Source of the DNA: Cantharellus purpuraceus
Lineage: Eukaryota > Basidiomycota > Agaricomycetes > Cantharellales > Hydnaceae
Direction: 5' to 3'
Assembly (NCBI GenBank): GCA_025174535.1
Contig: JALBUN010000048.1
Coordinates: 248,001-312,000 of the forward strand
Length of the DNA stretch: 64,000 nt
The notes under the pieces were generated by a model. It was not told the DNA's origin. It saw only the letters and a list, made by a program, of their open reading frames with translations, and ran no database searches. Positions 12,187 through 27,096 of the stretch are shown here, piece by piece. A program made the position numbers and the translations under genes. Position 1 is the first letter of the stretch, and each line of letters starts with the position of its first letter.

Positions 12187-13097
12187 ATGTCTCTAACTTT
12201 CTGCAGGTTACCAATTCCCCTTCGCCATCTCGTCCAAATACGATTTGTATCTTCGTCAAAGACAACATCGGGATCGCAAGCGACATCCGAGTCCTTTCCG
12301 TTCCCAAACCACGCCAACCCAACCCCTTATGAAATATTCCATCTACCAAGGGGTGCATCTCAGAGTGATATCAAATCTCGATGTGGGTTCTGTAGTTGAT
12401 AGCTAATCGATTATGTTCATGGCATGTGTGCATAGATTATGAACTTGTGCGCGTACATCACCCCGACTGTCCAACAGCGCGCATGCTTCCTCCATCAACA
12501 TCACACTTTCAATTTCAGGCGATCTCTGATGCATATGTTATTCTATCTGGGAAGAAGCAGTTATCATCGGATTCATGGGACCGTGATGCGCCTTATAAAG
12601 AGGAATTGAGGCGGCGAACACGCGCGCAGTGGCGAGCGAGCGCTGGATCTGATGAGTTTGGTACCTCCAGTACCGCTTCCTGGGAGAATGCAAATCGCGA
12701 GAGATGGGACCAGGGCATTTTGATCTTCATCGTTGTATTTGTGAGTGTCATTGTGGGTATGTAATGTTTATTCGTTTATAATGGATTCTGTATTTCAGGC
12801 ATTATCATCCGCTATCTTACCCCTGTCATTTCTATCACCTTTTGCGCCCAACATGACGGAACAAAGGCATATTGTCGCTCAGAGAAATCTGGCGAACGCG
12901 CGGAAGGAGGCAAAGCACTTGGCGGAGATTCGAAGAGTGGGCATGCTGCGACGGAAGAAGAACAAAGACCCTGAGCGTAATGATGACCAAGGGAATGGAA
13001 TGATGACCGGTAAAGGCGAATCGGATAGCGAGGTTTGTCTTCGCCTCTGAATTCCAGGCTTATTGTTGATGAATGATTTTAGATGATTGAATTCTAG
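12187..13097 (+). CDS. mitochondrial J-domain (DnaJ-like) membrane protein
   Basis: The Met at 12187 begins an Arg-rich, acid-free presequence (MSLTFCRLPIPLRHLVQIRF) typical of mitochondrial import. A J-domain follows: PTPYEIFHLPRGASQSDIKS, then across a 54-nt intron YYELVRVHHPDC, which contains the diagnostic HPD that stimulates Hsp70 ATPase. A hydrophobic segment (ILIFIVVFVSVI) suggests one membrane span. The remaining region is basic (RNLANARKEAKHLAEIRR, RRKKNK). The splice donor at about 12757 was chosen at GTGGGT because only that phase keeps the basic tail open. A last 50-nt intron (about 13033-13082) gives the ending MIEF. It resembles small fungal J-proteins such as yeast Jid1, a family-level assignment only. 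Confidence 0.75.
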
Positions 13098-13989
13098 TTC
13101 AAAGCATTTTGACCCCCATGCTAACGCCACCCTTGAAAGTGGTAACGGTGCGTATGTTCTCCTTCATTTAAAGGGAGTAAAATTCATTGGTATTGTTTCT
13201 GGAGCATGTTGGGGATTTCCCTTGTCATGACTGAACCGCCCAGGGCCACACACTTCACCTAGACATAGAATCTATCTTATGGTATACTATCAACAGCACA
13301 AAATAAGAGGAAATACAAGGAATGCATACTGTCGAACAACGCCATGCGCGTGAGACATGCAAGCTCAGATAACTCAAGCTACCTGAGTAAGATCACGAAT
13401 ATTCAACGCTTTCTGACACAACCTCTTCGAGAACGTTTGGGGTCCGTTTTGTCAGGGGCAGCGGTTGAGAAGATCAAAGCACCTGAACACTTGGCTGCCT
13501 GAACGACGAACTCGGTGAAACTCCCCTCTTACTAATTTAACTTCTGAAGATCTGCCTAGCTGGACCGCTGCGTGTATCTCAGAACATTTTGTTGTGTGTA
13601 ATGAAAATGGTCCTAATAATTAACTCAGGTCAAGTAACAGCTTGGAAGGTGTTCTGTGAGTAGCTGTCCTCCGTCCATCTTGAATAATCAAAGCCCAAGC
13701 TCTTGAGTAGGTGTGAACTACTGTCACACTGGAGTGCCATACTAGAGCTCCACAAACAGGCTACTTCGTAGTCTTCATAACTTGTCACACATGCGAGACT
13801 AGGTTCTAGGGAATTTGACAGGAGTAATCTTGTTAAGATGTCGCTTTGAGACAAACCATGCTTGAAGCATATTTCAGAAGTAGTTGTGAAGACGTCTGAA
13901 TCCTACCGTCAGCAAAATATGACAAAGCTTACTAGTTGAATGCAAAGCCTGAATGTGCAGAGAGCGCAGTCGGATATAATCCTAAACAA
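13098..13989. other. intergenic, no gene seen
   Basis: Small frames on the minus strand (for example 13630-13854) show no domain. The region lies downstream of the dead dehydrogenase and may hold its decayed 3' part. Confidence 0.4.
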
Positions 13990-14975
13990 TGTAGACAAAC
14001 TTGTCCTCATGAAAAAAAAACCCGACTCCAATTGGCCATTTCTAAGGCCGGCATAGGCGTCCGGTGACTCTTGGACTGCCATACCAATTTCACTACAAGG
14101 AGAAATGACGTCAATCACCTTACGATGGAATGAACAGCACCGATCTCCAGTGCGTTGAGGAAGAAACACACCTAATCAATGAGACCTCGCAGGCGACATG
14201 ATAGCAATATACTTGATTGGCTCATCAAGGAAAATGCTTCTGGACGAGTGGAGAGGGATATGGAATAGTATGTGTTGCCTCGAAGGTGACGTAGATCACA
14301 CTACAGGGCCGTGTCAGGGATAGTATTGATAATGTACGATCAGTTAGCCTGCGTCTTGGAAGGGGATGCAATCGCGATGACCGTCTTCAAGCCAAGATAC
14401 TTCCGTAAAATCAGAACCTACTCTACCAGCACCTGAAGGATGAGTTACGACCTCATTTCACGGACGCACAAAATAAAGCCCACCATTGGTCACCAATGGC
14501 CGCCCATTATTTTTCCTGATCTCTAGCTGTCCGACAGGCGTCCACCATGCTGTCAAATACACAAATGGAAGACTGCATCCTTCTCCCAACTAGCATTCAC
14601 TGGTTTCCGTGATAATACATGCCAGTCAACCGTGACATATTCTGCGTTAGAGTCTGTTGTCGCTGTCGGCCCTAACCCGTGCGCATCGTCGTCTCCAACC
14701 GTGAAGGCAGCTTGCCAGGACTTGACCCAGTACCTGCAAAGTCGAGGCCACCGATGGTACCTGGCTGTGATCTTCTAAGAATGGAGCACCGGAATACGGC
14801 GCCGTTCTCACATGAGCTTTGCTACTACCCATGCTCCATTCTTGATCGTCGCCACGGGATTTATCGACACAGCATGTACTCTCACAGGCACGTCGTTTCG
14901 TTCAAATGATGGCACAGCCGCATTAACAGTTGCGAACATCACACTGCCCAGCGCTGCAATCGCGATCGCCTTCAT
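13990..14975 (-). pseudogene. medium-chain dehydrogenase / enoyl reductase (zinc-free MDR) pseudogene
   Basis: Blocks of an MDR oxidoreductase appear in order on the minus strand but in different frames. The start is MKAIAIAALGS (14975) and DVPVRVHAVSINPV. Then come QPGTIGGLDFAGTG (about 14715-14760), NAEYVTVD..VLSRKPVNASWEKDA (about 14560-14640), GAGRVGS (about 14410-14430), and one base out of phase RKYLGLKTVIAIASPSKT (about 14360-14405). A weak C-terminal block, VQESPDAYAGLRNGQLESG, lies near 14030-14080. Stops and a +1 shift lie between blocks without room for introns, and the nucleotide-binding motif lacks several residues. The family uses NAD(P)H to reduce enoyl or quinone substrates. 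This copy should be non-functional. Confidence 0.6.
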
Positions 14976-15389
14976 GGTAGACGGTATTGAAGCACAAGTG
15001 ATGAGTCGATGAGGTCGCAAGATCGAACTAGAGGCAACTGGGCCGTACATTTTAGCTGAAAATAGCATGGGCAGCCGCTGCGACTGTTAGTCCGAAACAT
15101 GAGCAATATATTATGTAACGCACATTAGCCGACTCAGCGGAAGTGTTTGTAGTTGAGTTGTTGAATCGCCACCGCCAATCTGTCAGCTCTAGATACCGTG
15201 ATGAACTGCGTTTCAATCGTCTACCAGAGGAAAGCACCCCTGATTGCTGGTCTATATCAACTGCCAAATGGGCTATGCGCTTATTTAATATCAAGCATGA
15301 TTTCCACGGGCGACTCGCCAGTATTAAAACGAGTAAGGGCAGCATAGGGTCTCGAAAGGCTGCCGCCATCCAACCCCCCACTTCATGCC
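14976..15389. other. divergent intergenic region upstream of calpain gene
   Basis: About 400 bp upstream of the calpain ATG. No motif stands out. Confidence 0.4.
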
Positions 15390-18300
15390 ATGTCCTTTAT
15401 CAGTGAATTCGCGAGTAGAATCAAGAGAGCCGGTGCTACCACGCCTTCCAACACGTCTACTAGCAACAAGGGCCCGGGAGGGTCCAAGTCATCCAACCAT
15501 GACGCGCATGTGTTTCAACAGGAACCTTTCCGTGCAGGTCTGTTTGTAACGGACGAACTTGACAAGGCTATATCAAGGTGCAAAGATAAGGTAGAGGAGA
15601 TAGCGTCAGAGTGTCGCAGCAGGAATCGCAAGTTTCGGTGGGCAACATCTGCTATTGCAAGGCCCGTGTAATAACCGTTTTTCATAGTGACATCGAGTTT
15701 GATCTTGGCAATGACAAAGACCAGTGTCTTCACTCCTTATCCACGTGGGTCCTATCCTCAGGCGACCTTATTAAGCACCCAGCAACTTATCTTCTTTTGA
15801 CATTCAGCCCCGAATCCGAGAAGTTCCATCCTTCAGATGTGTTGAGAATCTCCCAAATATTTGAAAACCCACATTTTGTAGTCGATGGGGCCCAGTCCAG
15901 TGACATAGAACAAGGACGTTTGGGCGATTGTTGGTTCTTATGCGCGGTTGCCACGTTATCGTCCATGCCCGGGTTGATTGAGAAGATCTGTGTGGCGGTA
16001 AGTGATTCTGAACATCTTGGCTTGTGATTTTCAATTGATATCTGAATAGAGAGATGAAAAGGTTGATTTCGATCTCGTTCAGACTATTATGCTATTTTGA
16101 GCGAGATCTGTTACCACAGGTCGGCATCTACGGATTCATATTTTGCCGTGATGGGGAATGGGCGGATGTCATCATTGACGAGTTAGTATCCTAAGTGAAT
16201 GGCATTAATGAGTCTACTAACGTGTCACAGCCAACTATTTACGACGGTACCACAGTATGAGACTTTGTTACCCGAGGTATGCAAATATCCAAACTAATAA
16301 ATTTCTATTGCTGACGCCGATATAGACTCAGAATCTGTACCATAAAGACAAGGATCTATATCAAAAGGTTGCTCGGAAAGGCAGCAAGACCCTTTACTTT
16401 GCAAGGTCCAGTCAAGAAAACGAGACCTGGGTGTACGCAATCCTTAGCCAATGTTCGACAAAGTGCAGAGGAGTATTGACAATTCCCCCCAGGCCACTTA
16501 TCGAGAAAGCATTTGCCAAGTTTCACGGCGATTACGCCTCATTGGTTGGTGGATATGCATTTCAAGCACTCGAAGATTTGACTGGGTAAGAGAGAAACAC
16601 GATCTGCAAAGATGATTTAAAAAAGTAACTCGTGGCAACTCGTAGCGGAGTCTCTCAAATCGTCTACACAAATGTGAGACCCACTTGCCATCGTTTTCGG
16701 TATTGCATGTACTCAAAGACATCAGGATATACTTGATACTGACGATTTCTGGCATAACGAACTTTGTCAAGTTACTAAAGATAGGCTCTTTGGATGTTAT
16801 CTAGATTCTCTCGCAGGAAAGGGTGCTGCGACGTCTAACACAACCACGAATGGTCAGATCCTCCTCCCCCTGCAATTCAGCCTGGCTATTTGCTAAAATC
16901 AAAACTAGGACTTATCGGTGCCCATGCTTATAGTATCCTTGACGCGATAGAGTACAATGGCAAGAGATTCCTGAAAATTCGTAATCCATGGGGGCAAGGA
17001 GAATGGAATGGACGATGGAGCGACGGGAGCAAGGAGTGGACCAAAGAATGGTTACCAGCCCTGGAGCTTCTGGATCATAAGTTTGGAGACGACGGCTCTT
17101 TCATCATGCAATATGAAGATTTCTTGGAGACGTGGTACGCAGTCGAGCGCACCCAGCTCTTCGACACTTCTTGGATACAGTCTTCACACTGGTTGAACGT
17201 TACGTCACGGTCTTATCCTTGTGCCTGGCAATTCGGTGACGTATCATGTATGCATCAATTCCCGCGCTTCGCCTTTCTTCAGTGCCCTTCTAACTCACTA
17301 CTTGCACATAGTCACTTTTAGTCTTCCAACGGCTTCATCGGCCACAATTGTCCTGTCTCAGGCAGACCAGCGGTTCTGGAATGAGCTGTCGGGTTACTCT
17401 TTGTGGTCGTTCGATTTCGTTTTATTCAAGAAGGGCTCTCAACAAGTGCTTGGACGATCCGAATTTTCTGTCCAGTGGCCGCGCAGTGTCGTACTTAACA
17501 AGGACCTTGAAGCTGGGGACTACGTCCTCCATGTAAGTCAACACGGTAGTCATACATAAATAAACTGGACTCAACAGCAAATTACTAGTTGCGATTGGAT
17601 CGTAACTACCATCGCCAAAGGGTACATTTTCATTGACTAATAATGAGTGAGAAGACTTGTAACCGAATTATCTGGCAGAATTACTTCATTACCAGTCGAC
17701 CAGACTGGGACACGAGAAAGCTCGCGCGTGTCGGTACCGAGGTGGCACGCAGTATGTCCATGGCTGCCAACTTCAACTCCAAGTACGTGCTGCTGGTACG
17801 AGTTGGTAGTGTATGGTCGCTCACGGCCACATGTGTTTAGGGAATGGAAGCGCCAGTTGCTTGTTCCTCCAGAAGCATTTGCTGGCAGTGACCTATTGCA
17901 GCTCGAAGTGGAGAGCTTTGAAGCCAAAGCTCAAGAGCGCAAGATGATGAAAGAACGATTCTTCCCCGAGGCCAACAAGGCTTCAGTTTCCACGGTTCAA
18001 CAGGTTTCAACGACCTTGCTGGCTCCGGAGGCTGCAGAAAGTTATTTATCAGAAACTGCGAAAAGTGATGCACCTACTGATGATTCAGTCTCTGTTATCG
18101 AATCAGAGACAGCTATTGTCGGGAATTGGGAGGCGAGCAATGAGCCACAGGGCATTGTGGTGCAAGGAGTTTCCGAGAGTGGGGTTTCCATAACAGTTTT
18201 TCCGGCTACTGAGGCATCGGAAGATGGCCACTCTACTCAACCCAATGGCGTGTTAAACCCGGAAGATACACCAGTACTCGTGGCCGGACAGTCACCTGAC

Positions 18301-18911
18301 CTTTCAGAAGGCGCTATTCATCCCGGTATCTCATGCGACGGTTGCGGCAAACCCACAATTATTGGCGTGCGCTGGAAATGCTTGGTGTGCGATAACTATG
18401 ACCTGTGTACCGACTGCCGTTCCTCGGGGATGTGCACCAAGGGCCACTCCGTGAAACATCGTATTCTGCGGATTGAAAGCCCTGACAGTAAGCAGCTTTG
18501 TTGAATAATAGCTCGTCACTTACATTTTGCGCAGCTGCTTTACCTATGCACGAGGGATTATACTGTGATGGATGCAAGACATCTCCAATAATTGGGACAC
18601 GATGGAGATGTCTCGTGTGCACTGATTTTGATCTTTGTGATGCATGTCATTCTTCTGGGGCGCATCCATCCGAACATCGAAGCCTCAGGATCGAGAGTTC
18701 TGAGGATGCGGAAGATCTTGAGGACCCAGTAAGTGATCTCTTGAAGGCAAAGACTCTTCGGCAGACTTATGCCCTTATGCTACAGATCATCGAAGGAGAT
18801 GACGATACGATACTGTTGGGACTGCGCGTCTACACCAAGTCGAACGCGAAGGTGCATATTAGTGGTCAGCTAAGGCATGGCAGACTGGTTTCGTGGAAAA
18901 AGGGGCAATAA
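15390..18911 (+). CDS. calpain-family cysteine protease with two C-terminal ZZ zinc fingers
   Basis: Intracellular calpain-type protease. The N-terminal segment is Ser/Thr/Lys-rich. The catalytic core follows: [19 protein letters not shown] with the nucleophile Cys (about 15935), [14 protein letters not shown] before it, [28 protein letters not shown] with the catalytic His (about 16917), and [15 protein letters not shown] with the catalytic Asn (about 16985). A beta-sandwich-like calpain III region follows ([28 protein letters not shown]). After an acidic linker come two ZZ fingers: [19 protein letters not shown] (about 18331) and [19 protein letters not shown] (about 18560), each with downstream CxxC and HxxxH-like residues. 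The C-terminus ([21 protein letters not shown]) looks conserved. No EF-hand region is seen. The fusion suggests that the ZZ fingers recruit substrates or partners; that is inference. Introns are about 48-65 nt. Confidence 0.87.
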
Positions 18912-19194
18912 TTGTGAGCGTTTGAAGGAGAAATCTGGGATCCTCCTAGAGTATATGTTCATTGATAAATATAGGTATTGGTTTCTTGGATGGAAAAGTA
19001 CATTTGTTGTCTCCAGACGTGCTCATTCTATGAAGAACATAATATTGGCATGAGGTAGTCTGTTCAACGTAGATTCTGGCTGCGCATACGGAGCAAGTAA
19101 GGGCAAGTCCTCGTTCATATGTACCTGGCCGTTTAGGTGATGCTTCAGCCACAGCTGGAATGATGAGTCATCAATTCTAAAGGTTGAATTTCGC
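18912..19194. other. intergenic and GMC promoter
   Basis: About 280 bp. A TGAGTCA (Gcn4/AP-1-like) heptamer at 19164-19170 precedes the TATA-like element of the next gene. No frame of note. Confidence 0.4.
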
Positions 19195-19202
19195 TATATA
19201 TA
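19195..19202 (+). promoter_or_regulatory. TATA-like element of GMC oxidoreductase gene
   Basis: TATATATA sits 118 bp before the ATG at 19313, with a TGAGTCA site about 25 bp further upstream. Motif-based call only. Confidence 0.45.
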
Positions 19203-19264
19203 GACAGACTCTTCCGTCATAGGGATGATTGAGGAGACCCTCATATAAGCAAGTGCTACGTTGA

Positions 19265-22004
<2,740 letters not shown>

Positions 22005-23824
22005 ACTTTGTTCGGCAGACATTTCTTACAAGTATACCGGACATCATTAAGATGATCGTTCATAGATTGCCTGCACAGACTCGTATTCCACCACTCACTC
22101 TGCATAAGTATATCCCATGTTGATTCTTACTTCGTTAATGCATACCTCTTACGTTATATCAGAGATTGTAGCAGTTTATGCAATAGACAATCTAGAACTG
22201 TTGTTGACATTCCTGTATGTTTTGATCCTGTCGTGGGTTCGATCTCGGAAGCATACGGGGGGCTGTTAGATCTAAACTTGCGCCTTCGCCTTTGAAGATT
22301 GAAGATTAGAATTCCCTAGGATTAAGGATTCGCAAAGCAAAGGTAGATTGTATTATAAAGGCTATAGGCTTTGCAACCATCTAGTTTTTGCTGTGCAATG
22401 GTTCTACAGATAATTCCCAGCCAACACTACGTGCCATGTGTGCACGTACCCTAACATTCCTTGTAAGATTGACTGCGGCCTCAAGCTGCGCGAGAGCGCG
22501 ATCCGAGTATCTGGGAGATACCCTTGGGAGTCGTATGTAAAGAAGGACTGTAAGGGAGTGGAGTGGAGCTAGCTGCTCGTGTATCTAGAAGACGAGGCAT
22601 GGTTACATATAAATATATCATCTGCATCAGTGACCACGTCAGGCTGTCCACATGGAGCAGAACAAGGAGAAATATCGGGTGAAAAACCATAAATGAAAAA
22701 AAAAAATGAGAAAGATATACCTCTGCATGAAAAGGGGCATTTGAATTTAATTATCGATAGAGTTTACAAGTTCATCATGATCAATACAACAGGACTTCTG
22801 TATACAATCATACTGGAAACTGATGCGGTGAATCTGATTTAGTAAGCCCATTAGAAGTCTTGTGCAGTGTGTCCATAACTATATTGTGAGAGGACAGCGG
22901 TAGAGGCTGATGCAGGCAGACTTCTTGCTCGAATTCCAATTTGTCATTCTCACTCTGAGTTCGCGGATACCGGGTCCGAGAGCCGTCACCTTTCCCGCGC
23001 TTGACGGCTGCGCAGGGAGCCCATTGACCGTTGACGAGCAAGGGAGCTCAAAACCCGTGGGATGCAAGTGAGTTTATATTGTTAAATCATGAATGAATAT
23101 CAGATACGAGTGTTTTCACTTGAGAAGAGACCTGCTGGGTGATGTTTCTTGAGACATCAATTACATTGGCTTGATAAGCGCTTGTTCCCCATGCACAGGA
23201 ACAGCCACGGCGACAACGCCGATTCCAACGAGTGGTTGAAGGAAACTGTTGATTTTTCTGGCCTCACTGTTTGTGTTTGGTTCTTGGAGAGTAACAGGCA
23301 GAATATCGGGTGTTTGTTCATTGTTGAATATGGCAAGCTGTGATCAACTTCAGTGATCAATCGCCCAAGACTACGGTTGCGGTGCGCGGTGCCAGAGTTT
23401 TGTTTGATCTTCAATATATTAGACACTCACCGAGTATATATATTTTAGACACGGATACCGTTGTATAGGCAGGGGTCGGCGGGAGTCGGCTAGCGGCACT
23501 CGAAACTCTGTCTGTCGGAGTTCTCGCATGTTCCTTTTCCACCATCTGTCGTTTCCACTGCACAATACGCCATCCTGAATTCCCGTGGGCTTTTCATCCA
23601 ACAGGTGCATTGGAGTATATTTTGGCTTGTAAGGCATTTGCACGAGTTGTTATTTCTTTCAAACGTCATAGGTAATTAACATCTGTGGTGACCATCCCTA
23701 ACTGGCCTACAAGACTGATTGGTCATTTTACTTTCAGACACGTTTACGGTTTGAGTTGTGAGTTGTGAGCTGCAAGCAGCACCTGTGAAATGGCCAGCAC
23801 CGTGTATGTCAAAGTTCGACCCCG
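22005..23824. other. 1.8-kb intergenic region
   Basis: No domain-bearing frame was found. Small minus-strand frames at 22808-23067 and 22481-22690 are not convincing. It presumably contains the GMC 3' UTR and the promoter of the next gene. Confidence 0.45.
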
Positions 23825-26800
23825 ATGTATTCGCGCCATCAGGCTCACCCTTACTTCAGAGCACCGGACAACGTCCACAAAAACCATAGGGACTCTTTTG
23901 AAACTCACGAGAATCGGACCTTTACATCCCAGGATGTTTCCGCGTATGTAGCTTACCTTTCCATCTTGCTAGGAGACGACTTCTATCGTTCCTATCTAGT
24001 GGATCCGATGCGTCAGCAATTCGCCAAGGCGAGGCGTCAAATTCTGACCTAATAGTAGATGGTGCCGGTCCATTGAGGTGTGTTAGACGCTCAACCTCAT
24101 CGGTTTCATATCTGGCGCTAATATACATGATTGAACATTAACTATCAAGTTCTCCAAGGGTTGCATCTGCAATCACCTCTTCACGTACCGATCAGGAAAG
24201 CAAGCCACATCCTGTGCGCACAAGGTGCGCTAGTGCTTAACTAGTAATAAGCGACACTAAACACCATTACACTATTCTCGTAGGGCCAGGCAAACATTGA
24301 GAAAATCATATCCCCCGTCGCTAAAAGAACTGAGGGTCAAAGCATTGACTAATCCCATTAATATCTTCCTCCGCAAGGAAGTGCTCGGGCGGGACAGGTG
24401 CGCGAGCGCCTAACTAGTAACTAGTGGCACTAAATACTATTGTACCATTTTGACAGGCCAAAGAAACGAAGTCCTTCAAGTCATCCAGAGGGTAAAGTTC
24501 AGATTGCATCTGAACTTTACCCTGAAGACGATGTGGAATGGTCGTCTGATGATGTGGAAGTGGTGACGTATAACGATGTGATGACGTCTGAAGATGAAGA
24601 TGAGCATTTATACAATGCTAAACACGCTGCTCAGAAGGATGAGCCACACCCTGGGCGCAAGAGGTACGCAAGCGCTCAACTAGTAACTGGTGGTGCTAAG
24701 TGCCTTTCCATCATTCTAGTAGGCCAAGACAAACATTGAGAAAGATGGCATTTGCTTCGACCAGCGGGATTAAAATCTGCAAAAATTGTGGTCAACGGAT
24801 GCTTTCGTACGCCCGCCACGCTGGGAGATGTCCCATTCTCCTGGATGAGGCCCGCCGCCAAATCGTTCTTATGGATGATCCACAAAGTGATGCTGTCGAA
24901 GAGTTTCGCGTTTCCTGTCAATATTGCCAGAAATGGATCGAATTGCGACAGAAATACTGTCCAATTAATTGGACAGCTCATAAGCTTGAGTGGTGTGCAT
25001 GCTTTCATTTCATAAATATAATTGCGATGCACTAAACATAGCCAGTTCTCGTCCAAACCCCCAACTGAAATCCGAGAAAGGCACGAAGAAAGTGAAACGT
25101 GAATCTACGACAGCGCCAGTTGTTTCACCTGAGACGTCTTCGGCATCGGTTCAAGTCCGCCGTACAGAGGAGGAACGGATAAAATTTCTCCTGTCTGACC
25201 CTCATGCTACTACAGTAGAACCCCATCGGATACTTTGTGCGATATGTCGTCGGTGGATACAGCTTCGAAAGAACTCAACATACTGTACGGCACCCTGGGT
25301 GCAACATGTCAAAAAGTGTGTGGCAAGGCACGACACACTACGAATGTGGGTGTGGGTCTTGCGCTATTCCTTGTGCTTGTAGGGTCAGCCTATTCACCAG
25401 GATTTTTGCAGGAGGCGCAGTCCTTCTGGAGATGCAGATGCGCCAGATCGGGGTAGCGAGAATGACTCTGAATTTGAAGATGAACCGCCAAATGAAGTGA
25501 GTCACGAAGATTCTCCGCCGAAGCGTGGTCGCGGGCGTCCCCGAAAGCGCAAGTTTGGTCAGATGAAGGAGGACCAGGTTGGATCTTTTCCCTTACGTTC
25601 GGTCTCTGGCGCCCCCCTTACCATTCAAAACGGTGCTGCACGGGGAAACGGTCATCGCTCTATTTCCCCTCCACCGCTGCGGACGCCATCTCCACTTCCC
25701 AACCACCCATACTCGAACGACATGTATTGGTTTCCCAGTATGTACCAAGCGTAACTATTCCTTTCATGCATTTAATACTGTCCCAGCCCTCCCACCGATG
25801 TCTTCGTACTATCCGTTGTACGCTGGGAGTCAATATAATGAGAGCGACGACAGTTATTCGATGTACTTTCATGCACAACCTCCAGCTCAGCAACCCGGGC
25901 CTTCTACAGCACAGGGTCGTTCTCGAAGCAAACCAGTCAAGCCTCGAAATTCTATAAAATCACTCGGCTGGCATGGTCCTCCTCTTAAATCGATCCCCTC
26001 AGGGTCTGCCCAGGATCCCCAATCTTCTCCGGGCCCAGATGGCTCCGCAGGCCCGTCCGGTCGCACCTGGGTCGTGTGGAGGTTGAAGAATTATTCAGCC
26101 AATTCATGTCCTATGGATCGCTCTCCGGTGCCTGAATCGCATCCTGCTTCAGTGCAGCGTGCTTGCAGCGAGGTCTCAGGTTCCAGTTCAGAACCTCTCC
26201 CTTTGTATCGCAGCGGTACATGGCCACACCTATTAGACCCACAAGGACCAAGCCATACACAGAGCCTGTCACCGTATGTACATCATGAAACCTCGATCAG
26301 CAGTAAGGACACATCGAGCGCTCCTGGAACGCATTCTGCGCAGTTTGGACACCCATCTGCACCACCCCCCAAAGATCCGGGACCGGTCAGTTTCAATTCC
26401 AACGCCCATATCCCGATCCGGAATAGCGAGACATATCGTCACCCTCCACCTCCGCAACCCCCGCTTCCACCACGGCCCCCAGTCACGGGACCGGATGCAA
26501 ATAACGATTCCAGGTATTCAGCCGCTTCGCGTCCTGTTGTTAGTCCCGTGGTACCGGAGCCGCCCAAAGGTATTGACCTTGATTCTGCTGAGTGTCGGTA
26601 CGTCTGCATGTCGTTATGATTATCTTCCATGGTTACCTGAGTTCCATCCGAATACAGCCTCTCGTACACGTTTCAGTCCATTGCCTACCTATTCAGTACC
26701 ACCTTTCAAGGCGCGGACGATATGTCTCTTGATACCCTCACTTCTTTTATGAATCACTACATGCCGCGTGATAGGATGTACGACGGTCAGGAAGTTAGTG

Positions 26801-26883
26801 AACATGTTGCCTTACTCGGCGAGCGGAAACAGCTCATATTCACGAAGGAGGGTGGAGTGCAACTGTTAACGACACCATCGTAA
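23825..26883 (+). CDS. AT-hook protein with repeated CxxC...W..H...C zinc-binding motifs, unknown function
   Basis: Not a named family that I recognise. Starting at the Met at 23825, about nine exons join in frame. The N-terminal third is Ser/Asp-rich with three short basic, AT-hook-like stretches (HPVRTR|ARQTLRK, LGRDR|PKKRSPS, HPGRKR|PRQTLRK), each cut at the same phase-2 point by a 59-nt intron. Then follow CKNCGQRMLSYARHAGRC (CCHC), CQYCQKWIELRQKYC..NWTAHKLEWC and CAICRRWIQLRKNSTYC..PWVQHVKKC, two copies of a C-x2-C...W-I-x-L-R...H-x3/4-C module. A true AT-hook, KRGRGRPRKRK, lies near 25520. The rest is Pro/Ser-rich and disordered, ending in a short folded-looking tail (SFMNHYMPRDRMYDGQEV, then TKEGGVQLLTTPS). 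It is probably a nuclear DNA-binding or chromatin protein; that is inferred from the AT-hook and Cys/His modules. The splice joining the two zinc modules at about 24985 is uncertain. Confidence 0.72.
24196..24745 (+). repeat. triplicated exon-intron-exon cassette
   Basis: Three introns of exactly 59 nt (24225-24283, 24398-24456, 24664-24722) share most of their sequence: each starts GTGCGC or GTACGC, has AACTAGTAA at the same internal position, and ends CAG or TAG. Flanking exon ends (CCACAYCCTGNGCGCA) and starts (GCCAAGACAAACATTGAGAA) are also alike, best between copies 1 and 3. All three are phase 2 and split a basic motif. This indicates internal tandem duplication of a segment spanning an intron. 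Confidence 0.85.
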
Positions 26884-27096
26884 TCTCTGGATACGCTGCC
26901 AACTCTATGTATTCGTATGTTCATATGTTATGTGATGGGCATGTTTGAAACCGCAGTTGGATCACTTCGCCGGGATCAGAATGCCTACATTCTTGTCATT
27001 ACTACGTGTTTCCAATCTTAAGAGTGTATTGTATATATGGCATGGCCAAATCTGTTGTTTCAGCACTACTGTCCTGCACTGCCGTCCTGGTATTGT

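Noticed and set aside
22235..22262. tRNA-like T-arm (GGGTTCGATCTC)
   Set aside because: The arms flanking the TTCGATC loop do not pair and no anticodon arm or acceptor stem could be placed.
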